Shown: positions 46,603 to 54,622, counted from the first letter of the stretch. The stretch is 64,000 nucleotides of DNA from Hymenobacter sp. DG25B (GCF_000801315.1 NZ_CP010054.1:1178001-1242000); one strand, 5' to 3'. Program-made: numbers and translations. Notes: generated by a model from the sequence alone, not told the origin.

Positions 46603-47688
46603 TTACTTTGGCTGAGCAGCCTTATACTCTGCTACTGCCGTCAAAAAGTCATCGAACAGAAACTCCGTATCCTGGGGGCCGCCGGCGGCTTCAGGGTGGA
46701 ACTGGGTGGAGAAGAACGGTTTCGACACGTGCCGGATGCCTTCGCAGGTGCCGTCGTTCAGGTTCTCGAACAGCACGCGCCACTCGGCCGGCAGCGTTTT
46801 AGGGTCGACGGCGAAGCCGTGGTTCTGGCTGGTGATGTAGCAGCGCTGCGTGCCGGTCAGCCTGACGGGCTGGTTGTGGCTGCGGTGGCCGTACTTGAGC
46901 TTAAACGTGTCCCCGCCCGCGGCCAGGCCCATGAGCTGAGAGCCCAGGCAGATGCCGAAAATGGGCTTGTCCTGCTGCAGGGCTTGCTGCAGGTGGGCAA
47001 TGGTGGCCTGGCACATCTTCGGGTCGCCCGGGCCGTTGCTCAGGAACAGGCCATCGTATTCCAGGGTGGTGAAATCGTAGTCCCAGGGCACGCGGATGAG
47101 CGCCACGTCGCGCTCGAGAAAGCAGCGGATGATGTTGGTCTTGGTGCCGCAGTCCACCAGCACGATTTTGTGCTGGCCGTGGCCGTAGCGGGTGACCTCC
47201 GTGGGGCTGACCTGGGCCACCAGGTTGTCCAGGTTGGGGTCGTGGAAGGGCACATCTTCCTTGGCTACAATTTTGCCCAGCATGGCACCCTTCTCGCGCA
47301 GCTTCTTGGTGAGCATCCGGGTGTCCACACCGAAGATGCCGGGAATGTTATACTCCTGCAGCCAGTCACCCAGGCTTTTGGCCGCGTTCCAGTGGCTGTG
47401 CTCCTGGGAGTAGTAATTGACCACCAGGCCGGCAATGTGCACCTTGTCCGACTCGAAGATCCGGGAAATCGACTCGTAGAGCTCCTCGCCGGGCACACCG
47501 TAGTTGCCCACCATGGGGTAGGTGAGCACCAGGATCTGGCCGGCAAAGGAGGGGTCGGTCAGGTTTTCCGGGTAGCCCGTCATGGCCGTGCTGAACACGA
47601 CCTCGCCGGCGGCGGAGGTAAAGGCGCCGAACGATTGGCCCTCGAGTTCGGTGCCGTCTTCCAGAATGAGTTTTACTGTTTGGGTCAT
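46603..47688 (-). CDS. carA: Carbamoyl-phosphate synthase small subunit (glutamine amidotransferase)
   Basis: Supplies ammonia to CarB by hydrolysing glutamine. 361 residues. The N-terminal domain (LILEDGTELEGQSFGAFTSAAGEVVFSTAMTGYPENLTDPSFAGQIL) precedes a class I amidotransferase with catalytic Cys in FGICLGSQLMGLA, where Ser replaces the His usual after CLG, and His/Glu in FHPEAAGGPQD. TSQNHGFAVD is present. The start is ATG 47688. The carAB pair is separated by a 92-bp hairpin repeat, so the two may be unequally expressed. Confidence 0.94.
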   Translation of the reverse strand: MTQTVKLILEDGTELEGQSFGAFTSAAGEVVFSTAMTGYPENLTDPSFAGQILVLTYPMVGNYGVPGEELYESISRIFESDKVHIAGLVVNYYSQEHSHWNAAKSLGDWLQEYNIPGIFGVDTRMLTKKLREKGAMLGKIVAKEDVPFHDPNLDNLVAQVSPTEVTRYGHGQHKIVLVDCGTKTNIIRCFLERDVALIRVPWDYDFTTLEYDGLFLSNGPGDPKMCQATIAHLQQALQQDKPIFGICLGSQLMGLAAGGDTFKLKYGHRSHNQPVRLTGTQRCYITSQNHGFAVDPKTLPAEWRVLFENLNDGTCEGIRHVSKPFFSTQFHPEAAGGPQDTEFLFDDFLTAVAEYKAAQPK

Positions 47689-47736
47689 CAATAGATGGAA
47701 ATTCTTCGTGGTGGTAGCCGGTGTGAGGCTATTCAA

Positions 47737-47886
47737 TTCCCCTCCTCAGCTGAGGAGGGGTGCCCGAAGGGCGGGGTGGTTGACAATCGTTGAATAACTT
47801 TTAGCATTAGCTCTAAAAATCGTTCTGCCGTTTCAACCACCCCTAACCCCTCCTCAGCTGAGGAGGGGAACTAGTTTTTAGCTCTA
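47737..47886. repeat. Large inverted-repeat element, copy 2
   Basis: TTCCCCTCCTCAGCTGAGG and GGTGGTTGA on the left face CCTCAGCTGAGGAGGGGAA and TCAACCACC on the right. The right outer end is AGTTTTTAGCTCTA, i.e. TAGAGCTAAAAACT read leftward, and its first triplet is the TAG stop of argD. The left copy has an interrupted GGGTGCCCGAAGGG segment absent from the other copies. It lies between carA and argD. Confidence 0.88.
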
Positions 47887-49047
47887 ATCCAGTGCCGAAG
47901 CCTGCGAAATTGCTTCTACTGATTTCTCGGTCAGTGCATACAGCGCCTGCAGGAAACGGTCAACCTCAGCCTTGGTGATATTCAACGGCGGCAGCAAGCG
48001 CAGCACCGTAGGGTCGGAGGCGTTGCCTACGAAGATGTGGTAGTCCGAGAGCAACTTGTCGCGCACATCTTTGATGGGGAAATCGTACTTGATGCCCACC
48101 ATCAGGCCGCGGCCGCGGATTTCTTCAGCACCGGCATTGGCTTCCAGCTCCGTGCGGAGGTAGTGGCCCATTTCGGTGGCGTGAGCCAGTAGGTTTTCCT
48201 GCTCAATAACTTCCAGAACGGCCAGCGCAGCGGCGCAGGCCAAGTGGTTGCCGCCGAATGTGGTGCCCAGCAGGCCGTAGGAGGCTTTCAGCTCCGGCGC
48301 AATCAGGATGCCGCCGATGGGGAAGCCGTTGCCCATGCCTTTTGCTACCGAAATAACATCGGGCCGGATGCCGACGTACTGATGCGCGAAGAACTTGCCG
48401 CTACGGCCGTAGCCGCTCTGCACTTCATCAGCAATCAGCAGCGCGCCATATTGCTTACACAGTGCGGCCAGGCCCTGCAGGAACTCATCGGAAGGCATAA
48501 TAATGCCGCCCACACCCTGAATCGGCTCGATGATGGCCGCACAAACGTCGCCGCCCTGCAGCACCTGCTCTACTGCCGCCAGGTCATATTCCACGAAGGA
48601 AATGGCGTGGTCAGCGTTGAAAGGCGCTACAATTTTGGGGTTATCAGTAGCGGCCACTGCGCCAGACGTACGGCCGTGGAAAGCGCCTTTAAAGGCGACT
48701 ACACGCTTCTTGCCGGTGTGGAAGGACGCCAGTTTCAGGGCGTTTTCGTTGGCCTCAGCCCCGGAGTTGCACAGGAACAGCGAGTAGTCCTCATAGCCCG
48801 ATACCTTACCCAGCTTCTGGGCTAGCTCGCGCTGAATCGGAATCTGCACAGAGTTGGAGTAGAAGCCAATGTTCTGCAACTGCTCGGTGAGGCGCTGCAC
48901 GTAGTGCGGGTGGCTGTGGCCAATGGAAATCACGGCGTGGCCACCGTAGAAATCCAGGTATTCCTGGCCCTTATCGTCCCAGAGTTTCGCGCCCAGCGCC
49001 TTTACCGGCGTGATGTTGACGAGTGGATATACGTTGAAAAGCTCCAT
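47884..49047 (-). CDS. argD: Acetylornithine (N-acylornithine) aminotransferase
   Basis: PLP enzyme of class III that transfers the amino group from glutamate to N-acylglutamate semialdehyde. 387 residues. PLP-phosphate contact SGAEANENALKLA (96-108), cofactor-binding D207 in LLIADEVQSGYGRSG and Schiff-base K236 in SVAKGMGNGFPIGG. Its stop codon is in the outer end of an inverted-repeat element, so the last one or two residues could have been altered. It is downstream of argC in the leftward run, with a hairpin repeat between. The acyl group (acetyl or succinyl) cannot be read from this sequence. Confidence 0.94.
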   Translation of the reverse strand: MELFNVYPLVNITPVKALGAKLWDDKGQEYLDFYGGHAVISIGHSHPHYVQRLTEQLQNIGFYSNSVQIPIQRELAQKLGKVSGYEDYSLFLCNSGAEANENALKLASFHTGKKRVVAFKGAFHGRTSGAVAATDNPKIVAPFNADHAISFVEYDLAAVEQVLQGGDVCAAIIEPIQGVGGIIMPSDEFLQGLAALCKQYGALLIADEVQSGYGRSGKFFAHQYVGIRPDVISVAKGMGNGFPIGGILIAPELKASYGLLGTTFGGNHLACAAALAVLEVIEQENLLAHATEMGHYLRTELEANAGAEEIRGRGLMVGIKYDFPIKDVRDKLLSDYHIFVGNASDPTVLRLLPPLNITKAEVDRFLQALYALTEKSVEAISQASALD

Positions 49048-49116
49048 AGTATAGAAGTGAGAGCTGAGAGCTGAGAGGTTAGAACTTAGAGGCAGTCGTC
49101 AGAAATCAGAAAAAGA

Positions 49117-49216
49117 ACGTCATTCCGAGCGCAGCCGAGGAATCTCGCGTGCTGATGTTGCAGTAGTAATCCGGACGTCAGCACGCGAGATTCCTCGGCT
49201 GCGCTCGGAATGACGT
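49117..49216. repeat. 100-bp perfect hairpin repeat between argC and argD
   Basis: The left arm 49117-49155 (ACGTCATTCCGAGCGCAGCCG and on to CGTGCTGA) is an exact reverse complement of the right arm ending at 49216, about 39 bp with a 20-bp loop. It is transcribed in the leftward operon and would fold into a very stable hairpin. Confidence 0.88.
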
Positions 49217-49224
49217 ATAGTGGG

Positions 49225-50205
49225 TTAGAACAGTCCTGCTTTCAAATTCAAGCCCGTCGTTTCGGGCAGGCCGAAGAGCAGGTTCATATTCTGGATTGCC
49301 TGGCCGGAAGCGCCTTTCACCAGATTGTCAATAACCGAGGTGATAAGCAGCTGCTTGCCGAATTTCTGCACGTGCAGCAGGCACTTGTTGGTGTTGACCA
49401 CCTGCTTCAAATGAATTTCCTTGTCCGAAACCGTGGTGAACGGTGCATCGGCGTAGAACTTCTGGTACAGCGCCCGCGCCTCTTCCTGCGTCAGGTCCGA
49501 CGGTGTATAAACGCTGGCGAAAATGCCGCGTGAGAAGTTGCCGCGGTAGGGAATGAAGTGGATGTCCAGGTCCAGCGGCGTCTGCAGCTGCGCCAGGCTC
49601 TCCCCAATTTCGCTGAGGTGCTGGTGGGTGAAGGGCTTGTAGATGGACACATTATTCGTGCGCCACGAGAAGTGCACCGTCTCCGACAAGCTCTGCCCCG
49701 CACCCGTGGAGCCCGTAATAGCCGACACATGCACATCATCCGTCAGCTTACCGGCCTGCGCCAGCGGCAGCAAGGCCAGCTGAATGGCCGTAGCAAAGCA
49801 GCCGGGGTTGGCAATGCTCTGGGCCTGCTGTATGCGGCTTTTATTCAGCTCCGGCAGCCCGTACACAAACTCGCGGCCCGCAAACTCGGCGTCGGCTTCC
49901 AGGCGGAAGTCGTTGCTCAGGTCGATGATGTGGGTAGTTTCCGGCAGCTCGTGCTTTTCCAGCCACGCTTTGGAGTTACCGTGGCCCAGGCATAGAAATA
50001 CCACGTCCTCATCACCCACCAGCTCCGAGGCAAATACTAGGTCGGTTTCGCCCACCAGATCATCGTGCACCTGATACACGGGGTTACCGGCATTAGATGA
50101 ACTCACGATACCGCCCAGCTCCACAAATTCGTGGTGCAGCAGAATACGGATCAGCTCCCCGGCGGTATAGCCGGCGCCGCCCACGATGCCAACCTTAATT
50201 TTCAT
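49225..50205 (-). CDS. argC: N-acetyl(acyl)-gamma-glutamyl-phosphate reductase
   Basis: Reduces N-acylglutamyl-phosphate to the semialdehyde with NADPH. 326 residues. NADP site VGIVGGAGYTAGELIRILL (5-24), LCLGHGNSKAWL, catalytic C136 in IANPGCFATAIQL and the STGAGQSLSE, HFIPYRGNFSRGIFASVY regions. Its start overlaps the argG stop by 11 bp (50195-50205), predicting coupled translation. Confidence 0.95.
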   Translation of the reverse strand: MKIKVGIVGGAGYTAGELIRILLHHEFVELGGIVSSSNAGNPVYQVHDDLVGETDLVFASELVGDEDVVFLCLGHGNSKAWLEKHELPETTHIIDLSNDFRLEADAEFAGREFVYGLPELNKSRIQQAQSIANPGCFATAIQLALLPLAQAGKLTDDVHVSAITGSTGAGQSLSETVHFSWRTNNVSIYKPFTHQHLSEIGESLAQLQTPLDLDIHFIPYRGNFSRGIFASVYTPSDLTQEEARALYQKFYADAPFTTVSDKEIHLKQVVNTNKCLLHVQKFGKQLLITSVIDNLVKGASGQAIQNMNLLFGLPETTGLNLKAGLF

Positions 50206-51382
50206 CGTTGAAAGAGGAGTGAATCCGCAGCTGATTGCTGAAGATTTTGATGAAGCCTTTGGCGTCGCGGCCGTCCCAGGCGTCGTTTTCTTCGCCGTAG
50301 GTAGCCACTTTGGAGCGCATCATGTCGTACTTCGACTCGATGCCCTGCAGCTCGAACTGATACGGTTTCAGGGTCACGAACACCTTACCCGATACCCGCT
50401 CCTGCGACGAAGTGAGGAAGGCCTCGAAGTCGCGCATTACCGGGTCGAGGTACTGGGCCTCGTGCAGCAGCGTGCCGTACCAGTTGGCCACATAGTCCTT
50501 GTGCAGCAGCTGCCAGCGCGAGGAGGTGTGCTTTTCCAGCAGGTGGTGGGCTTTCAGCAGAATCAGCGGGGCCGGAGCTTCGAAGCCGACGCGGCCTTTG
50601 ATGCCCAGAATGGTGTCGCCCACGTGCGTGTCGCGGCCAATGGCGTAGGTGCCGGCCAGCTCATTCAGCGCCTGAATCAGCGCTACCGGGTCCATCAATT
50701 CACCGTTCAGGGCCACCGGCTCGCCTTTTTCAAAGGTGATTTCAATGCTGGCAGGCTCGGTTTCGCTGATCTGGGTGGGGTAGGCAGATTCGGGCAGGGC
50801 CTGGTTGGAGGTAAGTGTTTCTACGCCACCCACGCTGGTGCCCCAGATACCCTTGTTGATGGAGTATTTGGCCTTTTCCCAGCTCATCTCGAAGCCGTGT
50901 TGGTTCAGGAAGTCAATTTCCGCCTGGCGCGAGAGTTTCAGGTCGCGTATAGGGGTAATGATTTCCGTGTTGGGGGAAATCACGGAGAAAGCCACGTCGA
51001 AACGCACTTGGTCGTTGCCGGCGCCGGTGCTGCCGTGGGCAATGTAGTCGGCCTGGTGCTCCCGGGCGTACTCGGCCAGGGCCAGCGACTGGAACATGCG
51101 CTCCGCGCTGACACTCAGCGGATAGGTGTCGTTTTTCAGCACATTGCCGAAAATGAGGTAGCGCAGGCAGTCGTGGTAGAAACGCTGGGTCACGTCAATC
51201 ACCTCGTGCTTGGAGGAGCCCAGCTCGTAGGCCCGCTTCTCGATGGCGGCCAGCTCTTCCTCGGAAAAGCCGCCGGAGTTGACGATAACCGTGTGCACCT
51301 CCAGACCCAGCTCGCGGGTGAGGTACACAGCGCAGAAAGACGTATCCAAACCGCCGCTGTAGGCGAGAACTACCTTTTTCAT
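50195..51382 (-). CDS. argG: Argininosuccinate synthase
   Basis: Condenses citrulline (or its released form) and aspartate with ATP to argininosuccinate. 395 residues. The PP-loop is YSGGLDTSFCAVYL at the N-terminus, followed by DVTQRFYHDCLRYLIFGN, AHGSTGAGNDQVRF and the ITPIRDLKLSR segment. This is a normal-length ArgG. It starts at 51382, the same base where the GNAT gene stop begins (TAATG-type overlap), and its own stop overlaps argC, so GNAT-argG-argC form a tightly coupled set. Confidence 0.95.
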   Translation of the reverse strand: MKKVVLAYSGGLDTSFCAVYLTRELGLEVHTVIVNSGGFSEEELAAIEKRAYELGSSKHEVIDVTQRFYHDCLRYLIFGNVLKNDTYPLSVSAERMFQSLALAEYAREHQADYIAHGSTGAGNDQVRFDVAFSVISPNTEIITPIRDLKLSRQAEIDFLNQHGFEMSWEKAKYSINKGIWGTSVGGVETLTSNQALPESAYPTQISETEPASIEITFEKGEPVALNGELMDPVALIQALNELAGTYAIGRDTHVGDTILGIKGRVGFEAPAPLILLKAHHLLEKHTSSRWQLLHKDYVANWYGTLLHEAQYLDPVMRDFEAFLTSSQERVSGKVFVTLKPYQFELQGIESKYDMMRSKVATYGEENDAWDGRDAKGFIKIFSNQLRIHSSFNDEN

Positions 51383-51966
51383 TAGTGCTGTTGAGGTTCT
51401 TCGATGAAGTTGATGGTTTCCTGGGGCTGCTGGGCGTACTGGTCGTTGAGGTTATCGTAGACCATGCCCGTGCACAGGCACATTTTGCGGTTGTTGTCCT
51501 GCAGAATCTGGTAGTTTTTGCAGCTGGCGCAGCCTTTCCAGAAGTCGTCGCTCTGGGTCAGGTCCTGGAACGTAACGGGGCGGTAGCCCAGCTCGCTGTT
51601 GATTTTCATCACAGGCCCGCTGGTAGTGATACCGAAGATCTTGGCCTGCGGGTACTTGGTGCGCGAAAGCTCAAACACGCGGTGCTTGATGGCGCGGCCC
51701 AGGCCTTCCTTCCGCAGATCGGTGTTCACAATCAGACCCGAGTTGACGACAAATTTGTTGTCCTCAAAGGTCTCGATATAGCAGAAGCCGGCCAGCTGGT
51801 CGTCCAGAAAGGCAATGATGGCGTCGCCGCGTTCCATCTTCTTAATCAGATAGTTGGGGTCGCGCTTGGCGATGCCCACGCCCCGTTGCTTGGCCGACTG
51901 CTCGTACCATTGACAAAGCGTTTCCACATACTGCGCGTCGGCAGCATTCGCAACTCGTAGAATCAT
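51382..51966 (-). CDS. GNAT-family N-acyltransferase of the arginine operon (probable glutamate N-acyltransferase)
   Basis: A 194-residue GNAT enzyme at the head of the leftward arg run, in the place where the first pathway enzyme (N-acetyl/N-succinylglutamate synthase) is expected. Acetyl-CoA-binding motif LRKEGLGRAI (about 84-93), preceded by FVVNSGLIVNTD and followed by IFGITTSGPVMKINSELGYRPVTF. A C-terminal cysteine cluster CASCKNYQ...CLC (C146, C149, C163, C165) could bind a metal, unusual for a glutamate acetyltransferase. ATG 51966 is used; the frame extends upstream to 52071 but has no conserved sequence. It overlaps the argG start by one base. Confidence 0.85.
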   Translation of the reverse strand: MILRVANAADAQYVETLCQWYEQSAKQRGVGIAKRDPNYLIKKMERGDAIIAFLDDQLAGFCYIETFEDNKFVVNSGLIVNTDLRKEGLGRAIKHRVFELSRTKYPQAKIFGITTSGPVMKINSELGYRPVTFQDLTQSDDFWKGCASCKNYQILQDNNRKMCLCTGMVYDNLNDQYAQQPQETINFIEEPQQH

Positions 51967-52240
51967 GGGAAAAGTGACGATGGGGCCTATCCGGACAGGA
52001 AACGGCAGAAAGTCGGGGAGGGGAAGTAGCAGATGCACGGGGCAAACCGCCCGCAGACGGAGTTGCCGCAACCGCTTCTCGGGAGAAGCAGTATTCCGGG
52101 GAATGTGCCAGAAAAAAGGAGGATGGCAGAGCGGAGACGCGCGTTAGCGTCGCGCCAGGCGGGGACATACTTTCACCCGCAGTGGAAACATACTCTTAGG
52201 CCTACACTCGTGTCAGTCAGTTGTCGTGGATTTCTCTTTG
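51967..52240 (-). promoter_or_regulatory. Upstream region of the leftward arg run
   Basis: The left 270 bp of the 645-bp divergent spacer between the GNAT and argB genes. No clear ArgR-type palindrome was found. A GACGC/GCGTC stem lies at 52135-52150. TTTCACC- and CATACT-type words here may contain promoters, but I could not assign one. Confidence 0.4.
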
Positions 52241-52480
52241 GTTAGCCCCGCTTTACGTGCGCGGGCTTCGTCGGTTGGCAGTTCGCAGTGGAACGCAGAC
52301 GAGGTATTGCAAGCCAGCGGTTAAGCTGGCATTATTCGCACCAGTAAGGTGGTACGACGCGTAAGTGCAATAAAAGAGAGACGAATCATGACAAGTACCA
52401 GTACCGCAGCGCGGTGGATGGGTTTCTGCGGTCTAAAATGCGTTAGACCCTGAAATCGTTGCAAAACTAGACGTTTTTTT
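52241..52480 (+). ncRNA. Candidate structured leader RNA upstream of argB
   Basis: Sequential pairings, read rightward: GCCCCGC 52245-51 with GCGGGC 52261-66; TTCGTC 52267-72 with GACGAG 52298-303, enclosing GTTC 52281-84 with GAAC 52291-94; TATTGC 52305-10 with GCAATA 52367-72, enclosing GCCAGC 52313-18 with GCTGGC 52325-30 and CACC 52339-42 with GGTG 52348-51; CCGCAG 52404-09 with CTGCGG 52426-31; GTCTAA 52431-36 with TTAGAC 52443-48. A T-run follows (52473-52481). ATTCG 52334-38 and CGAAT 52382-86 could add a pseudoknot, GGTAC/GTACC an alternative fold. A 21-codon ORF (52388-52453, ATG after AGAGAG) overlaps the last stems and may be a leader peptide. No known riboswitch matched. Confidence 0.4.
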
Positions 52481-52611
52481 TCGGAAACTTTGCTGGATCA
52501 ATCCAAAAAAAATGCGCGGCCAGTAAAATATTATACTGACGTCGGTTCTCGTTTTAAATAGAAATTTGGGCGTTTTGGTGCCGTGTGTGCCCTTTTTCTT
52601 TCCCCTCAATA

Positions 52612-53394
52612 ATGAGTAACATCCTGAAAATATTCAAGATTGGTGGCGGTATCATCGATGATGAGCAACAGCTGCGCCTTTTCCTGGCCGAGCTGGCGCA
52701 GGTGCCCGAACAAAAGATTCTGGTGCACGGCGGCGGCAAAGGAGCCAGCCAGATGCTCACCGATCTGGGCATTGCGCCGAAGATGGTGCAGGGCCGCCGC
52801 ATTACCGATGCCGCCACGCTGGATATCGTTACCATGTTCTATGCCGGCAAAACCAACAAGCAGGTAGTGGCCCTGCTCCAAAGTTTTGGGGTAGATGCGC
52901 TGGGCTTGTCCGGGGCCGATGGCAACGCCATCCGGGCCACCAGGCGCCCGGTCAAGGAAATCGATTACGGATTTGTGGGGGATTTGCCCCTGGACAGCAT
53001 CAACACCGTGCTGGTAAATCAGTTGCTGCGCGCCGGCCTCATGCCCGTGTTCTGCGCCATTACCCACGACGGGCAGGGCCAATTGCTGAACACCAACGCC
53101 GATACCATTGCCAGCACTCTGGCCCGCGCCCTAGCCGATTTGTACGAAGTAGAGCTGCACTTCTGCTTCGAGAAAGACGGCGTGCTGGCCGATATCAACG
53201 ATGAGCAATCCGTCATTCCGCGCATCACAGCGGAGCAGTATCAGCAGCTGAAAGCCGAAGGCATTATTGCGGCCGGCATGGTGCCCAAGCTCGATAACGC
53301 CTTTGCCGCGCTGGAAGCTGGCGTGGAGCGCGTGGTCATTGAAAATGCGCTGAAGATCAACGAGCCTATAAAGACCATTCTATGCCAGCAGTAA
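52612..53394 (+). CDS. argB: Acetylglutamate kinase
   Basis: Phosphorylates N-acetyl(acyl)glutamate with ATP, the second pathway step. 260 residues, amino acid kinase fold: FKIGGGIIDDEQQL (N-terminal K and GGG), VHGGGKGASQMLTDLGI, TDAATLDIVTMFYAGKTNKQVVALL, LSGADGNAIRA, PVFCAITHDGQGQLLNTNADTIAST and GMVPKLDNAFAALEAGVERVVI. ATG 52612 is preferred to 52585. It begins the rightward run, overlapping the next gene, and is separated from the divergent GNAT gene by the candidate structured RNA region. Confidence 0.95.
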   Translation: MSNILKIFKIGGGIIDDEQQLRLFLAELAQVPEQKILVHGGGKGASQMLTDLGIAPKMVQGRRITDAATLDIVTMFYAGKTNKQVVALLQSFGVDALGLSGADGNAIRATRRPVKEIDYGFVGDLPLDSINTVLVNQLLRAGLMPVFCAITHDGQGQLLNTNADTIASTLARALADLYEVELHFCFEKDGVLADINDEQSVIPRITAEQYQQLKAEGIIAAGMVPKLDNAFAALEAGVERVVIENALKINEPIKTILCQQ

Positions 53395-54464
53395 GCGCAA
53401 CGTTGGCCGAAGAAGCTATTCAGCTGCTGATTGCGCTGATTCAGACACCTTCCTTCTCCCGGGAAGAAACCCAAACGGCCGATTTAATTTTCGAATTCCT
53501 GACGCGCCACGGTGCTCAGCCCCAGCGCAAAGGCCACAACGTGTGGGCCCGCAACCGCCATTTCGACACCACCAAGCCAACCATCCTGCTCAACTCCCAC
53601 CATGATACGGTGAAGCCCGGTGCCACCTGGACCTACGACCCGTTCGGCGCCGTGGTGGAAGAAGACCGGCTTACGGGCCTCGGTAGCAACGATGCCGGCG
53701 CCTCAGCGGTGAGCTTGCTGGCGACCTTCCTGCATTTCTATGCGCAGGAAAACCTGCCCTACAACCTGATTTGCGCCATTACCGCCGAGGAAGAAATTTC
53801 CGGAGCCGGGGGCATCCGCAGCGTGCTGCCAGAGCTGGGGGAAATTGCCCTGGGAATTGTAGGCGAGCCTACCCAAATGGACCTCGCCATTGCCGAAAAA
53901 GGCCTGGTGGTGCTGGACTGCGTGGCGCACGGCCGCACTGGCCACGCCGCCCGCGAGGAAGGTGAAAATGCCCTGTACAAAGCTGTGGCTGATATTCAGT
54001 GGCTGAAGGATTTTCGTTTCCCAAAGGTATCGGAGCTGCTGGGCCCGGTGAAAATGACCGTTACGCAAATTCAGGCCGGCTCCCAGCACAACGTGGTGCC
54101 CGACCGCTGCACGTTTGTAGTAGACGTGCGCACCAACGAGCTGTATTCCAACCCGGAAGTGGTGGAGCTGGTACGCCAATACATCAGCTCAGAAGTTACG
54201 CCGCGCTCCATGCACCTGAATTCCTCGCGTATTGCGCCGGAGCACCCGCTGGTGCAGCGCGGCCTGGACCTGGGCCGCCGCACGTTTGGCTCCGTTACGC
54301 TGTCGGATCAGTCGATGATGCCGTTTACCACCGTCAAAATCGGCCCCGGCGACTCCGCCCGCTCGCACACGCCGGATGAGTACATTCTGCTCAGCGAAAT
54401 CCGCCAGGGAATCCAAGGCTACGTAGACCTGCTAACGGGGCTGGAGCTAGAAAATAAAGACTAG
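53382..54464 (+). CDS. M20 family N-acylornithine/N-acylcitrulline deacylase (ArgE-like)
   Basis: A dinuclear zinc peptidase-like deacylase of 360 residues. Metal and catalytic motifs: LNSHHDTVKPG (H, D), TGLGSNDAGASAV (D bridging) and ITAEEEISGAGGI (catalytic Glu and ligand Glu), FSREETQ near the start and a C-terminal PGDSARSHTPDEYI (His). In this cluster it probably removes the acyl group from N-acylcitrulline or N-acylornithine. It overlaps the argB stop by 13 bp. Its own TAG stop is in the left edge of an inverted-repeat element (copy 3). Confidence 0.9.
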   Translation: MPAVSATLAEEAIQLLIALIQTPSFSREETQTADLIFEFLTRHGAQPQRKGHNVWARNRHFDTTKPTILLNSHHDTVKPGATWTYDPFGAVVEEDRLTGLGSNDAGASAVSLLATFLHFYAQENLPYNLICAITAEEEISGAGGIRSVLPELGEIALGIVGEPTQMDLAIAEKGLVVLDCVAHGRTGHAAREEGENALYKAVADIQWLKDFRFPKVSELLGPVKMTVTQIQAGSQHNVVPDRCTFVVDVRTNELYSNPEVVELVRQYISSEVTPRSMHLNSSRIAPEHPLVQRGLDLGRRTFGSVTLSDQSMMPFTTVKIGPGDSARSHTPDEYILLSEIRQGIQGYVDLLTGLELENKD

Positions 54465-54596
54465 TTCCCCGCCTCAGCTGAGGAGGGGCTAGGGGTGGTT
54501 GACCATAGTGTTGAACACCTCCGGAAACTAGCTCTAGCATTGCTCAGACGATTTCAACCACCCCTAGCCCCTCCTCAGCTGAGGCGGGGAACTAGC
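54461..54596. repeat. Large inverted-repeat element, copy 3
   Basis: CTAGTTCCCCGCCTCAGCTG to GGTGGTTGA on the left faces TCAACCACC and GAGGCGGGGAACTAGC on the right around a 45-bp loop. The upstream gene's TAG stop is bases 2-4 of the left end. Beyond the arms, GTATTTAGC/GGCTTTTAGT-like words are partly symmetric. Located between the deacylase gene and argH. Confidence 0.85.
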
Positions 54597-54622
54597 TTTT
54601 AGTATTTAGCATCACACCAAGC

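Noticed and set aside
52348-52361. T-box-like sequence (AAGGTGGTACGACGCG) upstream of argB
   Set aside because: Only partial match to the T-box core; no specifier loop or terminator/antiterminator of the usual form, and T-boxes are mainly in Firmicutes and related phyla.
52431-52448. Integron attC-like site (GTTAGAC)
   Set aside because: The partner core site does not match and no integrase or cassette genes are present.
52388-52453. 21-codon ORF as an arginine attenuator leader peptide
   Set aside because: Only two arginine codons and no consecutive Arg, so it is not a classic arginine leader; kept as part of the structured-RNA hypothesis only.
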